A stretch of DNA of 64,000 nt, taken from positions 18,848,001 through 18,912,000 of the forward strand of contig JBHGNT010000009.1 of the NCBI GenBank assembly GCA_043228905.1, read 5' to 3'. The DNA comes from Azolla caroliniana (Eukaryota > Polypodiophyta). The notes beneath the pieces were generated by a model, which had not been told where the DNA came from, ran no database searches, and saw nothing but the letters and a program-made list of their open reading frames with translations. The position numbers and the translations under genes are program-made. Below are positions 54,252-64,000 of this stretch, one piece after another (position 1 is the first letter of the stretch; every line of letters begins with the position of its first letter).

Positions 54252-54660
54252 CAGTTACGCACTCTTTATTCTTGCACCAACAAGAAACGACAACAACTAC
54301 AAAAAAGTTTGCCCTAAGTCATATTTATACTAATATGACTTTTCGGCTATTTACAAATATAGCCTCGATGGGCTCTCAGAAACATATTTACGAATATGTC
54401 TCTTCCTCCGGTTCTCACCGGGTCTGCGTCATCCGGCTCTCCGTAGCCAGGTGCTCCTTATCCGGTTCTCACCGGGTCTGCACCATCCGGCTCTCCGTAG
54501 TCGAGTGCTCCTCATCTGGTTCACACCGGGTCTGCAACATCCGGCTCTCTGTAGCCGGGTACTCCTCTTCCGGTTTCGGCCTCGGCCTATCGGCCTCGGT
54601 CGAATCGTTCGTCGGCACTGTTCTTCTCCCTTCCCATCCGGAGGGACCTGTCTCCCAACA
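53909..54660 (-). repeat. 3' LTR of copia J, with expanded (CT)n and a 54-bp minisatellite
   Basis: tgacggg...cccaaca. CT tract 54183-54247. A 54-bp unit starts at 54408, 54462 and 54516. Conserved TATA palindrome at 54316-54341. Confidence 0.93.
54183..54247. repeat. (CT)n microsatellite in copia J 3' LTR
   Basis: About 32 CT units, against about 10 in the partner LTR. Confidence 0.97.
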
Positions 54661-54670
54661 AACTCCCCCT

Positions 54671-57600
54671 TCACTCCGGCATGGGGTGTCTTATCAGTCT
54701 GATCCGCTTCCGGCATGCATCCAGCTTGTCGGGTATCAGAACTTTGGTCAGCATATCTGACCCGTTCTCGGCCGTGTGGATCTTCGTCAGCGCGAACTCC
54801 TGGTCATCTACTCTTTCCCGGATCCAGTGATATCTCCGCTGGATATGCTTCGTCCGAGAATGGTAGGCCGCATTCTTAGCGAGGTGGATGGCACTTTGAC
54901 TGTCGCAATAGAGTCGGTATTCCTCTTGCCGGATACCGAGCTCTCCGATGAAGTCCTTAATCCATAATATTTCTTTGCCGGCTTCCACAGCCGCCATGTA
55001 CTCCGCCTCTATAGTTGACAATGCAACCGTCTTCTGCAGCCTCGACTACCACGAAACAGCTCCCCCTGCATATGTCATTACATACCCGGATGTAGACCGG
55101 CTGGTATCCACATCAGCCGACATGCCTGAATCGGTGAAACCGTCCAGTTGAGGTTTTCCGGAGCCGAATCGGAGACACATGTTTGTAGTGCCCTTCAAAT
55201 ACCGAAGTATCCATTTGACCACGTTCCAGTGCTCCTTGCCGGGATTGCTCACGAACCGGCTCACCACTCCGACTGCGTATCCTATATCCAGTCGGGTACA
55301 CAGCATTGCGTACATCAAGCTCCCGACAGCAGAGGCATATGGAATCTTCATCATATTCGCCTTCTCTGCTTTCGTCTTCGGGCTTTGCTTACCGGATAGC
55401 TTGCAGTTTGCTGGAAGTGTCGATCCGACCGGTTTCGCTCCTGACATGTTGAACCGGTGAAGCACCTTTGTCACGTACTTCTCCTGTGACAGCCATAATT
55501 CCTTCTTTGACCGGTCCCGAATGATGTGCATCCCCAGCATCTGTCTTGCCGGACCCAAGTCTTTCATTGAGAAGGTCCGGTTGAGAGCCTTCTTCAGCAT
55601 ACGTATTTTGACTTGGTCACGTCCGACGATCAACATGTCGTCCACGTACAGAAGGAGTATCAGGAAGTCGCCTCCTTCGAACTTCTTCACAAACACGCAG
55701 TGATCGGCCTGCGTCTTGTGGTACCCTTGATCGGTCATGAAGGAATCGAACTTCCGGTACCATTGTCAGGGAGCCTGCTTTAGTCCGTACAGGCTCTTCT
55801 TCAGCCAGCATACCAGGTGCTCCTTCCCTTTCTCCACAAATCCTTCCGGTTGCTGCATGTAGATCTCCTCTTCGAGGTCGCCGTGAAGGAATGCCGTCTT
55901 CACGTCCAACTGCTCTACCTCAAGGTCCATGCTTGCCGCTATACTCAGCACCGTCCGGATGGAGGTCATCTTTACTACCGGGGCAAATATCTCGTCGAAG
56001 TCCACGCCCTTCTTCTGCTGGAACCCCTTCACCACGATCCTGGCTTTGTATCTCGGGGGGTTGCCGAAATCTCCCGGTTTCAACTTGTACACCCACTTGT
56101 TTCGGAGTGCCCGTTTACCTTTTGGCAGCTCCACCAATTCGTACGTATGGTTCTCATGCAGGGAATCCATCTCATCCTGCATGGCACATAACCATTTTCG
56201 GCTGTGGGTGTCTTCCTTCGCTTCTTTGAAGCTTTCCGGCTCCCCCTCATCGGTCAGCAGAACATGCTCTGCATCCGGAAATCTCCGGGGGGCCCTTCTC
56301 TCTCTGAGGGGATATCTCCGTCTTTGGGCTTCAGTAGCCGGCTCCTCCATTTGCTCTTCATCCGAATCCAATTCGGGGTCTAGGCCGGTTCCGGTCTCAG
56401 CTTCATCTACTTCTTCTTCTGCCGGTTTGGTATCCTCACCGTATCCGGCTGGTTCTTCGAGTGCTAACCGGTCTCTCGCCGGTTGGGTCTGCTCATCGTA
56501 GAGTCGATCCTTACCGGTCGACTCGGAGTTCATTATCTTCTTCTCCGTCTCCCAGTCGGCGAGCATCTTGTCCTCCATGAAGATAATATCTCGACTCCGG
56601 AATACCTTCTTGTCGACCGGGTCCCACACTCGGTAGCCGAACTCATCGTCATCGTAACCGAGGAATATGCATGGCCGGGTCTTTGGATCTAACTTTCCTC
56701 TCCGGTCCTTAGCTACATGCACGTACGCGAGACACCCGAACACCTTCAGATGCCGGTAGGATACTTCGTTACCTGTCCACACTCTCTGCGGCGTGTCTCC
56801 GTCCAAGGGTACTGAGGGTGATCTATTTATCACGTATGTCGCCGTCGACAGTGCCTCAGCCCAAAACTTCTTGGGTAGTTTTGTATGCGCTAGCATACTC
56901 CGGACCCTCTCCATTATGGTCTGGTTCATCCTCTCGGCCAGTCCGTTTAGTTCCGGTGTCTTCGGCACGGTAAATTCGAGCCGAATTCCCTTCGAGCGGC
57001 AGTACTCCTCAAACTGCCCCCGGTACTCTCCTCCGTTATCTGCTCGAACTGCCTTCAACTTCCGGCCGGTTTCTCTTTCCACTCTCGCGTGGAGCTCTTT
57101 GAAGACGGATAACACCTAATCCTTCGTCTTCAACGGTGTGGCCCACAGCTTCCTGCTATGGTCATCTATGAACGTCACGAAGTACTGCGCTCCGGCATGT
57201 GACTTCGTGTCTACTTGACACACATCCATATGCACCAACTCTAGTGGTGCATTCCGTCTCATCGGTGGCCTTGGTCGGAAGGAGGTTTGGTTCTGCTTAC
57301 CGGCCAGACAATCAGTGCACTTCTCTAAGTGCACGTTCTTCACTGGATTGAGGTTGTCTTCTGCAAGCCTCCTCATCCCCTTCTCGCTCATATGACACAA
57401 CCTCTTGTGCCACAGCTCACCGGCAGTGTCGAAAACCACGTTCACTTCTTCAGGGCATAACCGGGCATTCATCAGGTACAATGTGTTTACCTTCCGGGCC
57501 CGAGCCACAATCAGGCTCCCTTTGCTGAACTTCATGACACCGTTCCGGATGCTACCCGTGTAGCCTTCATCATCTAGCCGACCGGCTGATATCAGGTTCA

Positions 57601-58716
57601 AACGAACCTCCGGAACGTGTCGGACATCCTTCAACAACAACTTGCATCCGGTTGGTGTTGAGAGCCACACATCTCCTATGCCGACAATTCCGCATGTACC
57701 TTCATTCCCCATCCGGACACAGCCGTGGTCACCGGCTGAGTAGGAGGAGAAGCATTTCCGGTCCAGGGTAAGGTGGAATGATGCTCCGGAGTCTACCACC
57801 CAGGTCATCTCGTCGCCGGCAGGTTTATCTCACTCTCCTCGGTGATGAGCATCAACTCTTCTTCACTTGCCGCGATTGCCGTCGTTCCCTTCCGGTCCGT
57901 CCCCTTCCAGTCTTTACCGTTCCGGTCCGGGGTCCGTTTCGAATCGGTACCATTGGTTTCCTTGTCTTTACGGAAATGCCGACAGTTCTTCTGGAAGTGT
58001 CCCGGCTTGCCACAATAGAAGCAAGTGGGCCTCCCCCTTGACTTTGACCGTGTCCCCGACTTCCCCCGGTTCTGGGGACTACGGTTTCTATGTCTTCCGC
58101 GTTCCGATTCGGTAAGGAGTGCTTTGGAGTCGGAGCTCGTATCCTTATCTTTCCGACGCGCCTCCTCATCTAGCAAGCTCGACTTCACTCTTGCTAGGGA
58201 TAGCCGTTTTCCTTCCGGCCCGGCGTTGCCCAAAGTGACAACCAACATCTCCCAACTATCCGGGAGGGAACCGAGCAGGAGTAGCACCAGTACCTCATCG
58301 GCGAGAGGTACTTCCAATGAAGTTGCCTAGTGGATCAGCCCCTGGAAGGCATTCATGTGCTCCGCCATGCTAGAGCCATCTTGGTACCGGAGTCTTACTA
58401 GCTTCCGGAATACCGACACCTGATTGACCGCATTTTTGTTTTGAAACATTATGTCGATCTTCTCCTAGAGCTCATGAGCCTTGCTCTCTTCATTGAAGTT
58501 GTTGTACAGGCTCATGTCGATGAAGCACCGTATATACGCCGTCGTCTTCATGTGCATCACCTCCCATATCGCGGCGTCGATTTTGTCCGGTCTCTTGTCC
58601 CCGAACTGAACCGGCAACCAGAGGTCTTTAACCACGAGCATGTCCCTCATCTTCGACTTCCACACTGAATAGTTGGAGCCGGTGAGCTTGAACATGCCGC
58701 CAAACGATTCGTCCAT
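54671..58716 (-). pseudogene. copia J gag-pol, inactivated by stops
   Basis: ATG at 58716. The gag N-terminus (MDESFGGMFKLTGSNYSVWKSKMRDML) is not like that of A/M, whereas zinc knuckle (CFYCGKPGHFQKNC), protease, integrase, RT and RNase H are close to M. Stops: TAG near 58462, TAG near 58328, TAG near 57114, TGA near 55764 and TAG near 55043; a frameshift sits near 57805. Comparison with M shows the last three stops replace CAA, CGG and CAG codons. Domains are otherwise present, including YVDDM (about 55640). Non-autonomous. Confidence 0.93.
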
Positions 58717-58745
58717 TTTCTGTGTTGTTTTGCTCTAATACCAAT

Positions 58746-59416
58746 TGACGAGAACTCAAGGCTCCTTATGCGCAACGCTCGGCCACAACCGAGCTTAGAA
58801 TGATACACAGAAAACAGGAAATAAAACGCGACACAAAGAAGAGAGGAGGTACACAGGAGGTTTACGTGGAAAACCCCAAACTAGGGGGAAAAACCACGGC
58901 AGCCCACAGGCTGCAAACTATCACTATGATGGAATGTACAAACAATGAGTTCACTGAGGCACCAACCTCGTGCTCACAGATCTTCGCCACAGGCGGCGGT
59001 TACAACAGAGGCAACGACCTCTTTCTCTCTCTCTCTCTCTGTACAATTACGCACACTCTCTATTCTTGCACCAACAAGAAACGACAACAACTACAAAAAA
59101 GTTTGCCCTAACTCATATTTATACTAATATGACTTTTCGGCTATTTACAAATATAGCTTCGATAGGCTCTCAGAAACATATTTACGAATATGTCTCTTCC
59201 TCTGGTTCTCACCGGGTCTACGTCATCTGGCTCTCCGTAGTCGGGTGCTCCTCATCCGGTTCTCACCAGGTCTGCACCATCCGGCTCTCCGTAGCCGGGT
59301 GCTCCTCATTCGGTTCACACCGGGTCTGCAACATCCGGCTCTCCATAGCCGGGTCTGCAATCGTTCGTCGGCACTGTTCTTCTCCCTTCCCATCCGGAGG
59401 GACCTGTCTCCCAACA
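58746..59416 (-). repeat. 5' LTR of copia J
   Basis: 671 bp; CT tract only about 20 bp; same minisatellite; palindrome at 59110-59135 with one arm mutated. The primer-like site at about 58732-58744 reads TGGTATTAGAGC, one mismatch to the usual site. Confidence 0.92.
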
Positions 59417-59779
59417 CATAACACGAGAACATATGTGTAGAACCCATTGCTCAATGTGATGCAATAGTTGGATGTTTTATTTATTTTAGCTTCTAAGTTC
59501 TAACATGCAATATGCAGTTTCCTAGGCAAGCAAAGCATTGACAAACTGTTAAAAATGGAATCTTAGGATACCACAAGGGTACAGAAAATTTTGCCTTGTT
59601 CTATCCCCTAGGGGGAGTTAATGGAAGGTCATTGGATAATCATTTGCAGCTTTTTGGGTGTATCTATTCAAATTGGGCTAGAGATAACGATTTAGGGCAA
59701 TCAACAATTAGTAATTGTTTCTTTCTAGGAAATTCATGTATTTCATGGTTGTTAAGTAAAAGGAAACCCAATGGGGCTA
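59417..59779 (+). pseudogene. old copia K, right part (RNase H remnant)
   Basis: Continues after J. RILRYHKGTENF-like frame near 59565-59600, then GCIYSNWARDNDLGQSTISNCFFLGNSCISWLLSK (degenerate RNase H with D-W and S-x-SG-like spacing, 59655-59760). Element L cuts it at 59779. Confidence 0.65.
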
Positions 59780-60217
59780 TGTTGAGATATCAAGCTCAAC
59801 TAGTTTAATCTAGTTAGTCAACACATGTAACTTAGTAGTTACCTAGATCGAATCTAGTTAATGTGTTGACCTTAAGCCTTAAATAGGACCTCGTACTTAA
59901 GTGGGATATTCTAGATCCTCCACTCCTTAGTACATTTAATGTAGGACTTACACATAAGTACCTATGTTCTACCCACACATGTGCACCTTTGCACATGGGT
60001 TGTGTATATACCTCATTGTGGGTATTTTTGTATGTTGATGACACTTTTCAATATAGTCAATCATCCCCCATTTATCTTTGTGTTCAAGTGTAACTTCCTC
60101 TCTCTCTCTCTTCCTCTCACACACTCTCGTGCGCATATCATACTAATCTTCCGCTGCTTAACGTAACCATATAATTAGTCTCTAATTAACCCTAGTTAAT
60201 TACCTAATTACTTAACA
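59780..60217 (+). repeat. 5' LTR of copia L
   Basis: 438 bp, tgttgag...cttaaca. The primer site follows directly. Confidence 0.95.
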
Positions 60218-60230
60218 TGGTATCAGAGCG
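60218..60230 (+). other. primer binding site of copia L
   Basis: TGGTATCAGAGCG with no spacer. Confidence 0.93.
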
Positions 60231-60393
60231 CGTGGTTTAGGAAATCCACTAAGCCCACCGCTTATTCGTGATTGTGTGTTCGAGATGCCGACGACAAATC
60301 CCAGCTATTCGCTATCCGCTACCGTAGTGCCGCTACGAAGGACGTGTACGCGACCAAGAGAAGAAAGACAAAACGGAAGACACAACAATCAAC

Positions 60394-63341
60394 ATGAACA
60401 AACAAATGGGAAGCTCGCTCCCTAGCGAAAAGCTAGACCGAAGCAACTATTCATCTTGGGAGTACAAGATGAATCAATACCTTGTCGGCCAAGGGTATTG
60501 GAGCTACATCAACGACGCACAAGAAAACAAACCCGAAACCACACGCCAACTACCCAACGTGGGAGCAAGGTGCAAGTCGGGTAATGTATTGCTTGGCAAC
60601 ATGTGTAAACGACCACATGCTTAGCCACATTCGTGACGCCAAGACGCCCAAAGAGGCGTGGGAAAATCTCAAGAAGATTTTCGCCGCGGACACATCCGCG
60701 CGCAAGCTTTAACTCCGGCAAGAGTTGAACAACATACGACAAAAAGAAATGTTCGTGACAGACTACACCGCCAAGATCAAGAGCATTTGCGACTCTCTTG
60801 GCTCCATCAACGTCAACATCGACGAGGACGAGATGGTGCAAGTATGGTTGGGCGGCCTCGCACAACGATTCAACCCGTTGAGAACGGCAATCTTGGCGAG
60901 AGATACCCCTCCCTCATTCTTCAACCTCCAATCAATGCTATTGGTCGAAGAAAACCACGTTCAACCAAAGACCAACACATCGGAAGGACAAATGCTCTTC
61001 TCCGATACGGATAGTGCCCATAGACGAGGTCAACGCGGAAGAGGTCAATTCGACCTATCCCACGAAGGGAATTCACAATTTCGGCAAGGAAACGGAAGCC
61101 ATCGAGGAACCTTCACAAGAAGGGGGAGCTTCCACGCCAAACAAGGTCGGCGAACGACGCCACCTACGTGCAACTATTGCGGAAAAATCGGCCATCACGA
61201 AGAGGAGTGCCGAAAAAGACGAAGCGAGTCGGCCTCAACAAGCCGGCAACTCACAAATTACGCCGCGAATGCGGAATACGCGGACTACGGCGGACTCTTC
61301 GTGATGAGGCGTAGAGCGAACTCTATGATGGCCTCCGATCCCGCAAACTCCGCAAGCACCTCCAACTCTGAACATGCGTGGTTCGTAGACTCCGGCGCCT
61401 CGCACCACATGACGTCGCACCAAGAGTGGTTTCGCGACTTGCGAACGCCGGATCGACCCCGCTACATAGAGACCGGAGACGACATTCCGCATCCCATTCG
61501 GCACATCGGCGATGTCCAATTTGGGAAAGAAGGCAAGCAAACTTGCATCAAGAATGTCTTGCACGTGCCCACAATAACAAAGTTTGGTCTCAGTCGGCCA
61601 AATTGTGGAGCAAGGCATGCAAGTCCGCTTCAACAATGAAGGTTGCTTCATCGAGAAAGACGGCCAACTCATAGCCAAGGGACGGAGAGACGCTCGCTTG
61701 TTCATCCTCAACTCAAACGAGGTAAAATCGGCCATGTACGCCAAAGGTCTCAAGACCGAGATAAACATCGAGTTGTGGCACAAGCGAATTGGCCACGTAA
61801 ACCTCCAACGGCTTCGCGGAATGCAATCAAAGGGAGTCGTAATCGGACTTCCGGCCTTCAAATCGAAACGAGTCGACCGAGTGTGCGAAGCATGCCAACT
61901 CGGCAAACAACATCGACTCCTATTCCCGAAGGAGAGCTCTGCGAGCAAAGGCCTCCTTGACATAATCCACTCGGACGTATGGGGATCGGCTCAAACGCCG
62001 ACGCTTGACGGATGCCGCTACTACGTCACCTTCATCGACGACCACTCGCGCTACACGTGGATATACCCGATGAAGAAGAAGAGTGAAGTGCTCTCCCACT
62101 TTCAAAGGCTCAAATGCCAAGTGGAGAAAGAAACCGGTCGGCACATTCGATGCCTACGATCAGACGAAGGAAAGGAGTACTTCTCCGACGAGTTCACCTC
62201 CTACCTCCAAGGAGAAGGCATTCGTAGAGAATTCTCATGCCGACACACTCCCCAACAAAACGGAGTAGCCGAGAGAAAGAATCGGCAAATACTCGAGGTA
62301 GCACGCGCCATGATGCGTGAGAAGCACATGCCGAACTTCTATTGGGCGGAAGCGGCATCCACGGCCGTCTATCTCATGAATCGATGCACCACAAATAGCG
62401 TGCACGACCTTACTCCATACGATATCTTTGTTGGAAGAAAGGCCATCCTCTCGCACCTCAAGGTGTTCGGAAGCATTGCGAATGTACGCATCCCGAACAA
62501 AAGTCGAGAGAAGCCCGACACGAAGTCGGAAGAATGTATCCTCATAGGATACTTGTTCACGAAAAAGGCGTACAAATGCTTCAACCCTTCGACTCGAGCG
62601 GTGCGGATAAGTCGTGACATCATTTTCGACGAATCGGCATCTTGGTATAAGCCCGATGCGACTCCAACCGACCCGATCGAGGAAGAGTTGAACGCCAACT
62701 CGGACGACGAAACTCGGCCAAGTCCTCCACCCAAGGACAATCCAAGCTCTATTGAGCTAATTGGCCCACAAGAGCCTCCACGCGATGAAAACACGTCGCG
62801 GCCAAGTCCGACATCAGACAAAGGCAAAGGTAAGATGCCCGAATACAAAGTCGAGGTCCACCCCGACGACCGTGATTCGGATGATTCGGCTCGCTCACTA
62901 GATAGTGAGTTCGGTGTACCCATCATGAGGACACCTGGAGTAAAGAAGGCACTCACATCGACAAACGAGAAACTCCGCCGCTCATCACGAGCGAAGACCC
63001 AAGTCACTCGTTACGCCTACAACGAGTATATGGCCCATCACTATGCCCTCGCGATGAAGGTAGTGGCCGAACAAGAGCCCGAGGATCCAAGCCTTCGTCA
63101 CAAGCTTGAGGGGGAGAACAGAACCGCGCAACGAAGCCGGAAGACGCGAAGAAAGCCGTGCAACACCGCGCAACAAAGCCGCGGAGAGCCGCGCAACGCC
63201 GCGCAACAAAGCTGCGAAGAGCCACGCAACGAAGTCGCGAAGACGCGAAGAAAGCCGCAAGCCGCACCGATGCCGATGAAGCCGAAGGAAGCTAAACCGG
63301 ACGTTGGACGCCTCACACTTGAGCTTGAGGGGGCGTGTTGA
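60394..63341 (+). pseudogene. copia L gag-protease-integrase, lacking RT and RNase H
   Basis: ATG at 60394 (MNKQMGSSLPSEKLDR). Gag has a 2-nt deletion near 60540 and TAA at 60710-60712; from 60725 the frame is open through the zinc knuckle (CNYCGKIGHHEEEC, about 61170-61210) and protease (FVDSGASHHM, near 61385). A 2-nt deletion near 61580 precedes the integrase frame (61584-63341): [34 protein letters not shown], all catalytic positions present. After [14 protein letters not shown] (about 63010-63060) the RT and RNase H are absent; the frame goes straight into an Arg/Lys/Gln-rich tail (RKTRRKPCNTAQQSRGEPR) of about 85 residues ending E-G-A-C-stop across the LTR boundary. Confidence 0.92.
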
Positions 63342-63773
63342 GATATCAAGCTCAACTAGTTTAATCTAGTTAGTCAACACATGTAACTTAGTAGTTACCT
63401 AGATTGAATCTAGTTAATGTGTTGACCTTAAGCCTTAAATAGGACCTTGTACTTAAGTGGGATATTCTAGATCCTCCACTCCTTAGTACATTTAATGTAG
63501 GACTTACACATAAGTACCTATGTTCTACCCACACATGTGCACCTTTGCACATGGGTTGTATATATACCTCATTGTGGGTATTTTTGTATGTTGATGACAC
63601 TTTTCAATATAGTCAATCATCCCCCATTTATCTTTGTGTTCAAGTGTAACTTCCTCTCTCTCTCTCTTCCTCTCACACACTCTCACGCGCATATCATACT
63701 AATCTTCCGCTGCTTAACGTAACCATATAATTAGTCTCTAATTAACCCTAGTTAATTACCTAATTACTTAACA
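63336..63773 (+). repeat. 3' LTR of copia L
   Basis: 438 bp; only a handful of substitutions from the 5' LTR. Its first six bases (tgttga) include the stop codon of the polyprotein. Confidence 0.95.
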
Positions 63774-64000
63774 GGCTACATTTTTTGCTTAAGCTACTCG
63801 ACTTCAATTGTTGGTTGATCTTCAAGACCATCAATTGCGTGGTTACACACGCAAATCCTCATAGATAATTAAAGTGTTATGGTTGTAGCGAGAAAATCCA
63901 GTTTTCCATACATTGAACAATGCATATTGAAGTCCAATTATATACAAGGGAGAGATTACAAGAACATGAAATCAACTTAGTATATTATCCTACAAAGGAC
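63774..64000 (+). other. right flank of copia L
   Basis: Starts with the second ggcta. Probably more of old copia K or its target, but only a weak RNase H-like frame is seen; no firm feature. Confidence 0.35.

Larger units (their letters stand above)
53909..59416 (-). mobile_element. Ty1/copia retrotransposon J, complete, TSD cataa
   Basis: LTRs 53909-54660 and 58746-59416; perfect 5-bp target duplication cataa at 53904-53908 and 59417-59421. It sits inside copia K. The internal part is on the minus strand. LTRs differ in length (752 and 671 bp), mainly from a long CT tract in the left LTR. Confidence 0.95.
59780..63773 (+). mobile_element. Ty1/copia retrotransposon L, LTRs intact, RT/RNase H deleted, TSD ggcta
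   Basis: LTRs 59780-60217 and 63336-63773, both 438 bp and almost identical; target duplication ggcta at 59775-59779 and 63774-63778. Primer site 60218-60230, purine tract about 63323-63335. It is only about 4.0 kb because the pol region after integrase is missing, so it depends on others to move. LTR identity suggests recent insertion, in its deleted form. Confidence 0.95.

Overview
This is nuclear DNA from a land plant, and almost all of it is transposable elements. Evidence: Ty1/copia elements primed by initiator-Met tRNA (TGGTATCAGAGC next to the LTR), Ty3/gypsy remnants, LINEs, a hAT transposase with introns, TATAAATA promoters in LTRs, and long CT/CA microsatellites. I see no rRNA, tRNA or CRISPR locus and no clear single-copy host gene. 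A ParB-like/methyltransferase gene and a DUF7869-type transposase-like gene would fit a seed-free plant (moss, lycophyte or fern), but that lineage guess is weak.

Layout, left to right. (1) 1-2623: 5' half of a minus-strand copia element (A) that runs off the window. (2) 2776-2909: 5'-truncated LINE tail with a 16-bp target duplication. (3) About 2926-13283: near-complete non-L1-type LINE, split at 6409 by a full copia element (B, 6414-12113, TSD ccatg). (4) 13284-16735: two decayed copia copies (C, E) sharing one LTR; C carries a 689-bp solo LTR (TSD ggggc) exactly in its polypurine tract. (5) 16736-22282: copia D, minus strand. (6) 22283-32760: gypsy debris in both orientations (F, G, H, I), a 400-bp solo LTR (TSD atatg), direct repeats of about 1 kb with palindromic leader arrays, and an L1-type ORF1 piece. 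(7) 32761-43056: AT-rich stretch with two divergent multi-domain gene remnants: a spliced ParB-like plus beta-class amino-methyltransferase gene on the minus strand (34588-38732, with TATA box and an intronic palindrome array) and a DUF7869-type gene on the plus strand (39956-43056). (8) 43057-45247: LTR plus a proline-rich, coiled-coil gag-like gene. (9) 45248-50550: copia M with one intact 1360-codon gag-pol frame, the only apparently autonomous element here. (10) 50675-51852: C-terminal exons of a hAT transposase. (11) 52640-63773: an old copia (K) split by J (53909-59416, TSD cataa) and by L (59780-63773, TSD ggcta).

How parts relate. A, M, J and the solo LTR at 15226 form one copia lineage; J has M-like pol but a different gag. 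B, C, D, E, L and the solo LTR at 23580 form a second lineage; its members B, D and L carry an extra charged tail after the pol domains. Many inactivating stops are C-to-T changes, as expected from long-term cytosine methylation. The strongest candidate for something new is the divergent pair at 34.6-43.1 kb: a ParB-methyltransferase gene with six regularly spaced palindromes in its first intron, head to head with a transposase-like gene, possibly the cargo and transposase of one DNA transposon.
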